Source of the DNA: an uncultured Oscillospiraceae bacterium
Lineage (GTDB): Bacteria > Bacillota > Clostridia > Oscillospirales > Oscillospiraceae
Assembly (NCBI GenBank): GCA_934667095.1
Contig: CAKULE010000004.1
Coordinates: 74,559-138,558 of the forward strand
Direction: 5' to 3'
DNA: 64,000 bases
The notes beneath the pieces are model-generated. The model was not told where the DNA came from and did no database searches. It worked only from the letters and a program-made list of their open reading frames with translations. Within the stretch, counting starts at the first letter, position 1. The number at the start of each line of letters is the position of its first letter. Made by a program: the position numbers and the translations under genes. This document shows positions 13,509-22,120 of the stretch, one piece after another.

Positions 13509-14030
13509 CTATATAGTTTCAGATCTTATTGCACCAAGAATATGAAGGAATCTAAGCTCCTCTACATTTTCGTAGGTACTCAGAGGGCGGTTGTCCGCAT
13601 CATTAGAATGTGCGGAAACAAGGATATTGTCCAGTGAGACCGGGTAGCCTACTGATACCACTACCGGTGTGTGGGCGAAGACCTCTCCGCTGGTCGCAAA
13701 GCGGATCTGAACGAAATCGCCCGGACGCAGATAGGCGGGGCTCACAGAGATGCCGAACGGTCCGTCAGACACGGCGGAGCGGGTCATAAAATCCCAGAAG
13801 TACGGGACTCCGGTCCATGCCGGCGCCCGGTCGTTGACATTGATATAGTACCAGCCGTACTCCGGCGTGTAGTTCATCACGCCGGTGCCTGCATAGAGGC
13901 ACTGGGAGGCAAAATTGGTGCAGTCTCCGCCCAGCGCATCGAAATTATAATAGGCGGGATTGCGGCCAAAGGCCCAGCGGTGGGCGTACTCCACCGCTGC
14001 CAGCCGGTCATATGGGATCAGCCTGAGCAT
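13509..14030 (-). CDS. Putative amidase-domain (Amidase_6) protein
   Basis: This 173-aa protein resembles the putative amidase domain family (PF12671 type), which has a papain-like fold. The family opening YDRLAAVEYAHRWAFGRNP is followed by GGDCTNFASQ with the candidate nucleophile C37, and a histidine lies in EVFAHTPVVV. ATG 14030 is chosen because GGAGAG lies upstream and the conserved YDR segment follows at once. There is no signal peptide from this start. It stands alone between convergent units. Such proteins often sit in spore-former genomes; the substrate is unknown. Confidence 0.75.
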   Translation of the reverse strand: MLRLIPYDRLAAVEYAHRWAFGRNPAYYNFDALGGDCTNFASQCLYAGTGVMNYTPEYGWYYINVNDRAPAWTGVPYFWDFMTRSAVSDGPFGISVSPAYLRPGDFVQIRFATSGEVFAHTPVVVSVGYPVSLDNILVSAHSNDADNRPLSTYENVEELRFLHILGAIRSETI

Positions 14031-14116
14031 GTCGCTCCACTCTCCTTCTCCCCTATCATATGTGCCGGCAGCCCCGGCTGACATTCATTTTCCCGGGAAC
14101 AAATCTGCCCGGGCTC

Positions 14117-14145
14117 TTGTTTTTTCCGAGGTTAGATGCTACAAT
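14117..14145 (+). promoter_or_regulatory. Promoter for the aldolase operon
   Basis: TTGTTT (14117-14122), 17 bp, TACAAT (14140-14145), about 40 bases before the fba start codon. Confidence 0.6.
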
Positions 14146-14183
14146 ACGTACCGTACGACTACACTTAAAAAGGAGTGTCAATT

Positions 14184-15149
14184 ATGCCACTGGTCACAAC
14201 AACCGAAATGTTCAAGAAAGCCTACGACGGCGGTTATGCCATCGGCGCTTTCAACGTCAACAACATGGAGATCGTTCAGGGCATCACTGAGGCGGCTAAA
14301 GAGGTCAACGCTCCCCTGATCCTGCAGGTATCCAAGGGGGCCCGCGCCTACGCCAACCACACCTATCTGATGAAGCTGGTCGAGGCCGCCATCATCGAGA
14401 CGGGTCTGCCCATCTGCCTCCATCTGGATCACGGCGACAGCTTTGAGCTGTGCAAGAGCTGCATTGACGGTGGTTTCACTTCTGTTATGATCGACGCCTC
14501 CAGCAAGCCCTTTGCGGAGAACGTGGCTCTGACCCGCCAGGTGGTGGAGTATGCCCACGACCACGGCGTGGTGGTAGAGGCTGAGCTGGGTACTCTGGCC
14601 GGCATCGAGGACGAGGTCAAGGTGGCTGCCCACGAGGCTTCCTACACCCACCCCGAGGAGGTGGAGGAGTTCGTGACCAAGACTGGCTGCGACTCTCTGG
14701 CCATCGCCATCGGCACCAGCCACGGCGCTTACAAGTTCACCGCCGCCCAGTGCACCCGCAATGAGAAGGGCGTTCTGGTGCCCCCTCCCCTGCGCTTTGA
14801 CGTGCTGGAAGAGGTCTCCAAGCGTCTCCCCGGCTTCCCCATTGTGCTCCACGGCTCCTCCTCTGTGCCTCAGGAGTATGTCCGCATGATCAACGAGAAC
14901 GGCGGCAAGATGCCCGATGCCGTCGGTATCCCCGAGGAGCAGCTGCGCAAGGCCGCGGCCATGTCCGTGTGCAAGATCAACATCGACTCCGATCTGCGGC
15001 TGGCCATGACCGGTACCATCCGTCAGTTCATGGCGGAGCATCCTGACAAGTTCGACCCCCGCGAGTACCTGAAGCCCGCCCGCGCCAACATCAAGGAGCT
15101 GGTGAAGCACAAGCTGGTGGACGTGCTGGGCTGCGCCGGTAAGGCCTGA
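14184..15149 (+). CDS. fba: Class II fructose-bisphosphate aldolase
   Basis: This 321-aa zinc-dependent aldolase splits fructose-1,6-bisphosphate into DHAP and glyceraldehyde-3-phosphate in glycolysis. Family marks are GAFNVNNMEIVQ, HLDHGDSFE (catalytic Asp and zinc His), VEAELGTLAGIEDE, SHGAYKF and LHGSSSVP, followed by NIDSDLR. ATG 14184 has AAGGAG 8 bases upstream. Twenty-three bases separate it from the PPi-phosphofructokinase gene, so the two steps around fructose-1,6-bisphosphate are probably one operon. Confidence 0.95.
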   Translation: MPLVTTTEMFKKAYDGGYAIGAFNVNNMEIVQGITEAAKEVNAPLILQVSKGARAYANHTYLMKLVEAAIIETGLPICLHLDHGDSFELCKSCIDGGFTSVMIDASSKPFAENVALTRQVVEYAHDHGVVVEAELGTLAGIEDEVKVAAHEASYTHPEEVEEFVTKTGCDSLAIAIGTSHGAYKFTAAQCTRNEKGVLVPPPLRFDVLEEVSKRLPGFPIVLHGSSSVPQEYVRMINENGGKMPDAVGIPEEQLRKAAAMSVCKINIDSDLRLAMTGTIRQFMAEHPDKFDPREYLKPARANIKELVKHKLVDVLGCAGKA

Positions 15150-15172
15150 ACCAACTGCAGGGAGGATAATTC

Positions 15173-16414
15173 ATGTCTACACTGAAAGGTGCGTGTATCA
15201 TCGGCCAGTCTGGCGGGCCCACCTCTGTGATCAACGCAAGCGCCTACGGCGTGATCCGCACCGCGCTGGACCATCCTGATATCACCGCCGTTTATGGCGC
15301 GGCCCACGGCATCAAGGGTGTGTTGAACGATGAACTCTACGATATGAGCAAAGAGGAGGAAAAGGAGCTGGAGCTTCTGCTCAATACTCCCTCCTCCGAG
15401 CTCGGCTCCTGCCGCTATAAGATTGCCGATCCTGATGAGGACGATACCGACTACAAGCGGATTCTGGAGATCTTCAAGAAATACAATGTGCGGTATTTCT
15501 TCTATAACGGCGGCAACGACTCTATGGATACCTGCTCCAAAATCAGCCGCTACATGGCCAAGGCCGGCTATGAGTGCCGGGTCATGGGGGTGCCCAAGAC
15601 CATCGACAATGACCTGTTCGGCACTGACCACTGCCCCGGCTTTGCCTCTGCCGCCAAGTACATCGCCAGCTCCTGCGCCGAGGTTTACAAGGACGCCCAT
15701 GTCTACGACACCGGCATGGTGACGATCATTGAGATCATGGGCCGCCACGCAGGCTGGCTGGCCGGCTCTGCCGCACTGGCGGGATTGTCCGGCTGCGCTC
15801 CCGATCTGGTCTATCTGCCTGAGGTAGACTTCGATTTGGACCAGTTCCTCGAAGACGTGCAGGTGATCTTCAAGCGCACCGGCAACTGTCTGGTGGCCGT
15901 GTCTGAGGGGATCCACTATTCGGACGGTTCCTTTGTCTCCGACGCAAAGCCTGCTGTGACCGATGGGTTCGGCCATGTGCAGCTGGGCGGTCTGGCCTCC
16001 ACGCTGGCCGGCATCGTCAAGGCCCGCACCGGCGCGAAAGTCCGCGGGATCGAGCTCTCCCTGCTCCAGCGGTGCGGCGCGCATCTGGCCTCCAAGACCG
16101 ACATCGAGGAGTCCTTTATGGTCGGCAAGGCCGCAGTCGAAGCCGCGCTGGCCGGTGCGACCGACAAGATGGTCGGCTTTGAGTGTACCCGGGGAAACGG
16201 CGCATACACCTGTACGACCAAGCTCTTCGATCTGGGAGATGTGGCCAACTACGAGAAGAAGGTCCCCCGTGCCTGGATCAACAATGCCGGCAACGGCGTC
16301 CGGCAGGAGTTTATCGACTATGTATTGCCTCTCATCCAAGGCGAGCCCGACCGCCCGCTGGAAAATGGCCTGCCCCGTTTCGCCCGGCTGAATAAGGTCA
16401 GGGCCGAGGTTTGA
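15173..16414 (+). CDS. pfp: PPi-dependent 6-phosphofructokinase
   Basis: This 413-aa phosphofructokinase makes the fructose-6-phosphate/fructose-1,6-bisphosphate step. The donor-site signature is NGGNDSMDT (about 112-120), with Asp in place of the Gly of ATP enzymes, and MGVPKTIDNDL has Lys where ATP enzymes have Gly. Both mark PPi use, which makes the step reversible and saves ATP. The length also fits the long PPi type. A ribosome site GGGAGG precedes the ATG. Co-transcribed with fba and ended by a strong terminator. Confidence 0.9.
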   Translation: MSTLKGACIIGQSGGPTSVINASAYGVIRTALDHPDITAVYGAAHGIKGVLNDELYDMSKEEEKELELLLNTPSSELGSCRYKIADPDEDDTDYKRILEIFKKYNVRYFFYNGGNDSMDTCSKISRYMAKAGYECRVMGVPKTIDNDLFGTDHCPGFASAAKYIASSCAEVYKDAHVYDTGMVTIIEIMGRHAGWLAGSAALAGLSGCAPDLVYLPEVDFDLDQFLEDVQVIFKRTGNCLVAVSEGIHYSDGSFVSDAKPAVTDGFGHVQLGGLASTLAGIVKARTGAKVRGIELSLLQRCGAHLASKTDIEESFMVGKAAVEAALAGATDKMVGFECTRGNGAYTCTTKLFDLGDVANYEKKVPRAWINNAGNGVRQEFIDYVLPLIQGEPDRPLENGLPRFARLNKVRAEV

Positions 16415-16435
16415 CCTTCAAAGTCTGCCCCAAAC

Positions 16436-16475
16436 AAAAAACAGCGTGTACCGTAACCGGTACACGCTGTTTTTT
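16436..16475. terminator. Bidirectional terminator between pfp and rubrerythrin
   Basis: ACAGCGTGTACCG-TAAC-CGGTACACGCTGT, a perfect 13-bp stem flanked by A6 and T6. Confidence 0.93.
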
Positions 16476-16480
16476 GCATT

Positions 16481-17020
16481 TTAGTAATTGGTAGCGCGGA
16501 GCTGAAAGTAGGACTGGGGATGGGCGCAGACAGGACAGACCTCCGGGGCCTTCTGTCCCACCACAATGTGGCCGCAGTTGGAGCACTGCCAGACCATGTC
16601 GCCCTCCCGGGAGAAGACGATGCCGTCCTCGATGTTGGCCAGCAGCTTGCGATAGCGCTCTTCGTGCTCCTTTTCGATTTTTGCCACGGACTCGAACAGG
16701 AAGGCAATGTGGTCAAAGCCCTCGGCCCGGGCGGTCTCAGCAAAACCGGCGTACATGTCGGTCCACTCGTAGTTCTCCCCCGCCGCAGCGTCGGCCAGGT
16801 TCTGCTCGGTGCCGGGCATCGCGCCGTCGTGAAGCAGCTTGAACCAGATCTTGGCATGCTCCTTCTCGTTGCGGGCGGTCTCCTCAAACAGATCGCCGAT
16901 CTGGACAAAGCCGTCCTTCTTGGCCTTAGACGCGTAGTAGCCGTATTTGGTGTATGCCTGAGACTCCCCAGCAAAGGCTGCCAGCAGGTTGGCCTCGGTT
17001 TTCGAACCCTTCAGTTCCAT
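16481..17020 (-). CDS. rbr: Rubrerythrin
   Basis: This 179-aa non-haem iron peroxidase reduces hydrogen peroxide in anaerobes. An N-terminal four-helix ferritin-like domain carries the diiron ExxH ligands (NEKEH near 55, EKEHE near 119). A C-terminal rubredoxin-like domain has C146, C149, C162 and C165. The ATG at 17020 follows AAGGAGG. It has its own SigA-type promoter and stands as a single-gene unit between two phosphofructokinase genes. Confidence 0.95.
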   Translation of the reverse strand: MELKGSKTEANLLAAFAGESQAYTKYGYYASKAKKDGFVQIGDLFEETARNEKEHAKIWFKLLHDGAMPGTEQNLADAAAGENYEWTDMYAGFAETARAEGFDHIAFLFESVAKIEKEHEERYRKLLANIEDGIVFSREGDMVWQCSNCGHIVVGQKAPEVCPVCAHPQSYFQLRATNY

Positions 17021-17060
17021 AATATGACCTCCTTGGATTTTATCAAGAACTGCTATCGTT

Positions 17061-17089
17061 ATTATAACTCGCAATGAACATTTTTACAA
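17061..17089 (-). promoter_or_regulatory. Promoter for rubrerythrin
   Basis: On the minus strand TTGTAA (17089-17084), 17 bp, TATAAT (17066-17061). Confidence 0.7.
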
Positions 17090-17110
17090 GTGGAAAATGA
17101 GAAAAATAAA

Positions 17111-17142
17111 ACCGACGCCTGAGCATTACCTCAGACGCCGGT
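17111..17142 (-). terminator. Terminator after pfkA
   Basis: The 13-bp stem is complete only in minus-strand RNA (G-U pairs replace A-C mismatches). It is followed by a T-rich tail, just after the pfkA stop codon. Confidence 0.8.
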
Positions 17143-17156
17143 TAAGTGAAACTGCT

Positions 17157-18137
17157 TTACACTCCGGTCAAATGGTCAAGAACCTCGACACCATACTGTT
17201 CCAGACCTTTGGTCATGGACAGGGCTTCCGTGATGTCGTAGTCCACCACATCGTCGCCCTTCATGCCTACCACGCGGCAGGTCTTGCCCTCTGCCAGCAG
17301 CATGACGGCCTTGTGCCCCATATAGGTGGCAGCCATGCGGTCTTTAGCCGTGGGCGAACCGCCCCGCTGGATGTGGCCAAGAATGGTGACCCGGGTCTCG
17401 ATGGCAGTCTCATTTTTAATGAGGTTCGAGATCTCCAACGCCCCGCCGTTGACGCCCTCTGCCACGATGACCATGAAGTGGGTGCGGCCAGCCAGCCGGG
17501 CCCGGCGGATGGGGGCGATCACGTCCCGCTCCACGTCGATGGGCTCCTCCGGGGTGAGCACCACCGTGGCGCCGCAGGCAATGCCCACGGCCATGGCCAG
17601 ATGACCCGCCCGGTGGCCCATGACCTCCACCACGGAGCAGCGCTCATGAGAGGCCATGGTGTCCCGCAGGCGGTCGATATTCTCCAGCGCAGTGTTGCAG
17701 GCGGTATCATAGCCGATGGTGTAGGTGGAGCAGGCAATGTCGTTATCAATGGTGCCGGGGACGCCGATCACAGAGATGCCGCTCTGGGCCAGAGACAACA
17801 AACCCCTGAAGGTGCCGTCGCCGCCGATGCCGACCAGCGCGTCCAGCCCCAGCATTTTGCAGGTGTTCAGCGCCTTCTGGCGACCCTCGTCGGTCTTGAA
17901 TTCCAGACTACGGGCAGAATAGAGCATCGTGCCGCCCAGACGGGAGATGTCGCTGACGCTGTTAAAGTCCAGAGGCATGAACTCCCCATTGATGAGCCCA
18001 TGATAGCCCCGCAGGATACCGATGCACTCGATGCCGCAGTGCATGGCGGTGCGCACCACGGCGCGGATGGCGGCGTTCATGCCGGGGGCATCGCCGCCGC
18101 TGGTGAAAACTCCGATGCGATGGACTGCAGATTCCAT
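17157..18137 (-). CDS. pfkA: ATP-dependent 6-phosphofructokinase
   Basis: This 326-aa PfkA-type enzyme has the nucleotide loop TSGGDAPGMNAAIR (12-25), GGDGT (105-109) and PGTIDND (127-133). Gly at both donor-discriminating positions marks ATP use. It makes fructose-1,6-bisphosphate irreversibly and is usually allosterically controlled. It is the second gene after purB (20-base gap) and ends at a terminator. Together with the PPi enzyme 750 bases away, this organism has two distinct forms of the same step. Confidence 0.95.
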   Translation of the reverse strand: MESAVHRIGVFTSGGDAPGMNAAIRAVVRTAMHCGIECIGILRGYHGLINGEFMPLDFNSVSDISRLGGTMLYSARSLEFKTDEGRQKALNTCKMLGLDALVGIGGDGTFRGLLSLAQSGISVIGVPGTIDNDIACSTYTIGYDTACNTALENIDRLRDTMASHERCSVVEVMGHRAGHLAMAVGIACGATVVLTPEEPIDVERDVIAPIRRARLAGRTHFMVIVAEGVNGGALEISNLIKNETAIETRVTILGHIQRGGSPTAKDRMAATYMGHKAVMLLAEGKTCRVVGMKGDDVVDYDITEALSMTKGLEQYGVEVLDHLTGV

Positions 18138-18157
18138 GATCGATCTCTTCCCTTCCT

Positions 18158-19594
18158 TTACACACTCAATTCCACGTGATGGCTGGCGAGCCGGTCACGA
18201 TAGGCATCCAAAACAGGCTGAACATACTCGGCAAGAAACTCCTCCACTTGCTCCGGGCAGCGGCCGATATAGCGGGCGGGCTCCAGATGGGCGGTAAGCT
18301 CCTCCATGGTCATACCAAAGGCAGAATCGGCGGCAATCAGTTCCAGCAGATTGTTTGTCAAGCCAAGGTCCTTTACATTTCGACCGGCCTCCAGAGAGTG
18401 CTTACGGATGCGCTCGTGGAGCGCCTGCCGGTCACCGCCGCGCTTGACGGCATCCATCATGATGTTCTCGCTGGCCATGAAGGGCAGTTCCTCCATAATG
18501 TGGCGCTCGATGACCTTCTCGTGGACCACAAGGCCGGCGGTGATATTCTCATAGATGCCAAGAATGCCGTCTACGGCAAGGAACGCCTCAGGAACGGAAA
18601 TGCGTTTGTTGGCGGAATCGTCCAGAGTGCGCTCGAACCACTGGCAGGAGGCGGTGACGGCGGGATTCATGGCATCGGCCATCACGTACCGGGCTAGAGC
18701 GCAGATGCGCTCGCTCCGCATGGGGTTGCGCTTGTAAGGCATGGCGGAGGAGCCGATCTGCTTGCTCTCAAAGGGCTCCTCCACCTCCTTCAGGTGGCAG
18801 AGCAGACGCAGATCATTGGCGAACTTGCTGGCAGACTGGGCGATCCCGGACAGGGTGGCCAGCACGGCAGCGTCTACCTTGCGGGAATAGGTCTGGCCGG
18901 AAACCGGTACCGTCTCGGCAAAGCCCATTTCCCGGGCAATGCGGTGGTCCAGCTCACGGCACTTCTCATGGTCGCCCTCAAAGAGCTCCAGAAAAGACGC
19001 CTGCGTGCCGGTAGTGCCCTTGCAGCCAAGGAGCCGCAGGTGGTCGATGCGATAACCCACTTCATCCAGATCCTGAAGCAGATCGTTCATCCACAGGGTG
19101 GCGCGTTTGCCCACCGTGACCAGCTGAGCGGCCTGAAAATGGGTAAAGCCAAGGGTCGGCAAGGCTTTATACTTGTCAGCGAACTTTGCAAGGTTGTCCA
19201 GCACGCGGACCAGCTCCGTGCGGATGAGTTCCAGCCCGTCCCGCATGAGGATGATGTCGGTATTATCACCCACATAACAGCTGGTGGCGCCCAGATGGAT
19301 GATGGGCATGGCGGTGGGGCATACCGCGCCGAAGGTATGGATGTGCGCCATCACATCGTGGCGCAGCTCCCGCTCCTTCTGGGCGGCATAGTCGTAATCA
19401 ATGTCCGTGAGATGGGCTTCCATCTCATCGATCTGCTGCTGAGTGACCGGCAGACCAAGCTCCATCTCCGCTCTGGCCAGAGCGACCCACAGCCGCCGCC
19501 AAGTGGAAAATTTCCGGTCAGGGGAGAAGATAAACTGCATTTCCCGGCTGGCATATCGGGCAGACAGCGGGCTCTCATAGATCGGTTTCTCCAA
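18158..19594 (-). CDS. purB: Adenylosuccinate lyase
   Basis: This enzyme of about 478 aa belongs to the fumarase/aspartase superfamily. It removes fumarate from SAICAR and from adenylosuccinate in purine synthesis. The signature SSAMPYKRNP is present, with THFQAAQL and TSCYVGDNTD around the other active-site regions. TTG 19594 is preferred: GGAAGG stands about 9 bases ahead and MEKPIYESPLSARYAS matches typical PurB starts. GTG 19606 has no spacing to that site. Own promoter upstream; pfkA follows. Confidence 0.93.
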   Translation of the reverse strand: MEKPIYESPLSARYASREMQFIFSPDRKFSTWRRLWVALARAEMELGLPVTQQQIDEMEAHLTDIDYDYAAQKERELRHDVMAHIHTFGAVCPTAMPIIHLGATSCYVGDNTDIILMRDGLELIRTELVRVLDNLAKFADKYKALPTLGFTHFQAAQLVTVGKRATLWMNDLLQDLDEVGYRIDHLRLLGCKGTTGTQASFLELFEGDHEKCRELDHRIAREMGFAETVPVSGQTYSRKVDAAVLATLSGIAQSASKFANDLRLLCHLKEVEEPFESKQIGSSAMPYKRNPMRSERICALARYVMADAMNPAVTASCQWFERTLDDSANKRISVPEAFLAVDGILGIYENITAGLVVHEKVIERHIMEELPFMASENIMMDAVKRGGDRQALHERIRKHSLEAGRNVKDLGLTNNLLELIAADSAFGMTMEELTAHLEPARYIGRCPEQVEEFLAEYVQPVLDAYRDRLASHHVELSV

Positions 19595-19626
19595 GGGGAA
19601 AAACACCTTCCTTCCATAACTGTGAC

Positions 19627-19655
19627 ATTATACCACGGTTTCCTGCGGGATACAA
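19627..19655 (-). promoter_or_regulatory. Promoter for purB-pfkA
   Basis: On the minus strand TTGTAT (19655-19650), 17 bp, TATAAT (19632-19627). Confidence 0.7.
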
Positions 19656-19667
19656 GATGTAATCCTG

Positions 19668-19702
19668 CAAAAAGAGGCAGACTGTGATACACAGTCTGCC
19701 TC
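19668..19702 (-). terminator. Terminator after the zinc-ribbon gene
   Basis: GAGGCAGACTGTG pairs with CACAGTCTGCCTC (13 bp, 3-nt loop); the T-run follows on the minus strand. Confidence 0.88.
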
Positions 19703-19724
19703 AAAAATGGTTCAGTTATCGGCC

Positions 19725-20003
19725 TCAGCCCTGCTCGCGCATCTTGGCGAAGCACTCGCTGCAGTAAACAGGACGGTCGGACTTGGGCTCAAAGGGGACC
19801 TTGGCCTCGCCGCCACAGCTGGCGCAGACAGCGGTGAAGTACTCACGGGGACCGCGGGCAACGGCCTTGCGGGCATCACGGCAGGCCTTGCAGCGCTGGG
19901 GCTCGTTCTGGAAGCCGCGCTCAGCGTAGAACTCCTGCTCGCCGGCGGTAAACACGAACTCCTGGCCACACTCTTTGCAAACTAAAGTCTTGTCTTCGTA
20001 CAT
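19725..20003 (-). CDS. Zinc-ribbon domain protein
   Basis: This 92-aa cytoplasmic protein has three CxxC-type pairs: CKECGQEF near the start, CKACRDAR in the middle (preceded by the family segment FYAERGFQNEPQRC), then CASCGGEA and CSECF. The first half matches the probable zinc-ribbon family often found in clostridia (zf-trcl type). Start at ATG 20003 with GAGAGGG upstream. It lies downstream of sigH in the same direction. Function unknown; nucleic-acid or protein binding is likely. Confidence 0.8.
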   Translation of the reverse strand: MYEDKTLVCKECGQEFVFTAGEQEFYAERGFQNEPQRCKACRDARKAVARGPREYFTAVCASCGGEAKVPFEPKSDRPVYCSECFAKMREQG

Positions 20004-20067
20004 GGAAATACCCTCTCTTTGATTGCCCAGAACCGGAAATGATCTTGCTGGGACTAAAATATTTGCG

Positions 20068-20664
20068 TCAGCTCTCGCTGATAACGCCAAGATATTTGGC
20101 CGCCTTCCGGCGGATGCGCTGGATCGCATTGTCCACGGATTTTTTGCTTCGCCCTGTCTGCTGTGCGATTTCAGCACAGGAACAGCCGTCCAGATAGAGC
20201 GCCAATATCCGCCGCTCCAACAGAGACAGCCGGCGGTTCAGTCCCTCCAGACGCTCTGCGACCTCTTCCCTGCCGATGAGATTCTCCTCTGGCCCGGTCT
20301 GGGGCTGGAGCTGCTCTGCGTGCGCTTCCATAGAGACGCTGCGGTTCAGAGGGGTGTGCTTCTCCCGGGCGGCGGAGGTCACTGCCGAACGGACACGGTT
20401 GCGGATACATACCTCGGCAAAGGTCCGAAAAGAGGCTTCCCGGGTGCCGTCAAAAGAGCGGATCGCACTCAAAAGGCCTAGCATGGCCTCCTGCGAGAGA
20501 TCCTCGCTGTCGCCCCCAGCCAGAAAATAGGGGCGGGCACAGGCCCGGGCAAAGCGCCGATAACGGAGCACCAGAAGCTCCTCCGCCTGTGTGTCCTTTT
20601 GCGCCGCCAGCCGACAGAGGAGCTCGTCAGACAGTTCAGTTTTACTTGTTTCGGTAATATCCAT
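20068..20664 (-). CDS. sigH: RNA polymerase sigma factor SigH (Spo0H)
   Basis: This 198-aa sigma-70 family factor directs early stationary-phase and sporulation transcription. Region 2 is visible as YFLAGGDSEDLSQEAMLGLLSAI and FRTFAEVCIRNRV. AREKHTPLNRSVSM is typical of SigH. Region 4 is LSLLERRILALYLDGCSCAEIAQQTGRSKKSVDNAIQRIRRK. ATG 20664 is chosen with AAAGG ahead. A near-consensus promoter precedes it. Other minor sigma-70 factors share this layout, but the KH-PLN segment favours SigH. Confidence 0.87.
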   Translation of the reverse strand: MDITETSKTELSDELLCRLAAQKDTQAEELLVLRYRRFARACARPYFLAGGDSEDLSQEAMLGLLSAIRSFDGTREASFRTFAEVCIRNRVRSAVTSAAREKHTPLNRSVSMEAHAEQLQPQTGPEENLIGREEVAERLEGLNRRLSLLERRILALYLDGCSCAEIAQQTGRSKKSVDNAIQRIRRKAAKYLGVISES

Positions 20665-20679
20665 AAACAACCTTTATCA

Positions 20680-20708
20680 TTATTAGCATAAAACTGTACA
20701 AATGTCAA
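20680..20708 (-). promoter_or_regulatory. Promoter for sigH
   Basis: On the minus strand TTGACA (20708-20703), 17 bp, TAATAA (20685-20680). Confidence 0.65.
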
Positions 20709-20740
20709 CCTATTTTTCGGTTTTTTCTAAAAACGACCCA

Positions 20741-22105
20741 TCAGTTTTCCTGACGCTTGATCAGATTCGCCAAATCCTCCGCCACAGACCGTGCCAGAGC
20801 GGCGTCAGACGCCTCTACCATCACGCGGACGAGAGCCTCGGTACCGGAGGGGCGGATCAAAATGCGGCCGTCTCCGGCCATCTGAGCCTCCTTGGCAGCG
20901 ATCGCATCCCGCAGCCAATCTGCGCCCATGACCCGCTGCTTGGCTGCGTTATCCGCCACGGGAACATTGATGAGCTCCTGCGGGAACCGGCGGCAGGCTC
21001 CAAACACCTCAGAGGCCTTTTTGCCGCTGCGGTGCAGCAGGTTCAGAACCTGCAGCGCCGTGAGCTCGCCGTCACCGGTGGTGGCGTGGGCGAGGAAGAT
21101 CATATGGCCGGACTGCTCACCGCCCAGTGCGTAGCCTTTCTCCAGCATCCGCTCCAGCACATTGCGGTCGCCCACGGCGGTACATTCCAGCGTCATGCCG
21201 TGATCCTGGGCAAAGCTGTGGAGGCCGATATTGCTCATGACTGTGGCTACCACGGTGCCGCCGGGCAGCTTTCCGCGGCCCAGCAGGTCCAGCCCGCAGG
21301 CAGCCATGATCTGGTCGCCGTCGATGAGCTCTCCCCTCTCGTCCACGGCCAAACAACGGTCGGCATCTCCATCGAAGGCAATGCCGATGTCATAGCCGCC
21401 GGCTTTCACCATGGCGGACAGCGCGTCGATGTGGGTAGAGCCGCACTTGGCGTTGATGTTGACTCCGTCCGGATCGGCGTTGATGACGTCGGTACGGAGG
21501 CCGTCAAAGCGGCCAAAGAGCCGGGCGGCGGTGGCAGAGGCCGCACCATTGGCGCAGTCCACCAGAATCCGCAGGCCGCTCAGATCGGATTCCACGGTGC
21601 CCTCCAGATGGTCGATATAGTCCTCAGATGCCTTGGGTGCTGCGTAGCTCACCTTGCCGATGTCCCCGTGGGTCTTCATGGGGATGTTGTTGTGGCCGAA
21701 GAGAACGATGTCCTCGATCTTTTCCTCCAGCGCGTCGGACAGCTTGAAGCCCTGACCGTTGAAAATCTTGATTCCGTTGTGTTCGAAGGGGTTGTGACTG
21801 GCGGAAATGACGATGCCGGCGTCGGCGTGCTCATCCACCGTCACCCAGGCCACGCCGGGGGTGGGCAGAGTGCCGAGGTCCAGCACGTTGGCCCCGGCGG
21901 TGCACAGGCCGGCGATGAGCGCGCCCTTCAGCAGGTCGCCGGAGATGCGGGTGTCCTTGCCGATGGTGACAAGGGGCTTCTCCCCTGCCTTCTTTTCCCG
22001 GGCCAGCACCGCCGCGGCGGCCAGACCCACTTTATAGGCCAGATCGGCATCCAGCCCGGCGTTGACCACGCCGCGGATGCCATCGGTCCCAAAGAGTTTA
22101 CCCAT
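20741..22105 (-). CDS. glmM: Phosphoglucosamine mutase
   Basis: This 454-aa enzyme converts glucosamine-6-phosphate to glucosamine-1-phosphate for UDP-GlcNAc and cell-wall synthesis. Marks are FGTDGIRG at the N-terminus, the phosphoserine loop ISASHNP (Ser103), the metal loop DGDADR (about 241-246) and the phosphate-binding RPSGTE near the C-terminus. Start at ATG 22105 after GAGGTG. Length as expected. Confidence 0.96.
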   Translation of the reverse strand: MGKLFGTDGIRGVVNAGLDADLAYKVGLAAAAVLAREKKAGEKPLVTIGKDTRISGDLLKGALIAGLCTAGANVLDLGTLPTPGVAWVTVDEHADAGIVISASHNPFEHNGIKIFNGQGFKLSDALEEKIEDIVLFGHNNIPMKTHGDIGKVSYAAPKASEDYIDHLEGTVESDLSGLRILVDCANGAASATAARLFGRFDGLRTDVINADPDGVNINAKCGSTHIDALSAMVKAGGYDIGIAFDGDADRCLAVDERGELIDGDQIMAACGLDLLGRGKLPGGTVVATVMSNIGLHSFAQDHGMTLECTAVGDRNVLERMLEKGYALGGEQSGHMIFLAHATTGDGELTALQVLNLLHRSGKKASEVFGACRRFPQELINVPVADNAAKQRVMGADWLRDAIAAKEAQMAGDGRILIRPSGTEALVRVMVEASDAALARSVAEDLANLIKRQEN

Positions 22106-22120
22106 ATTATTTCACCTCAA

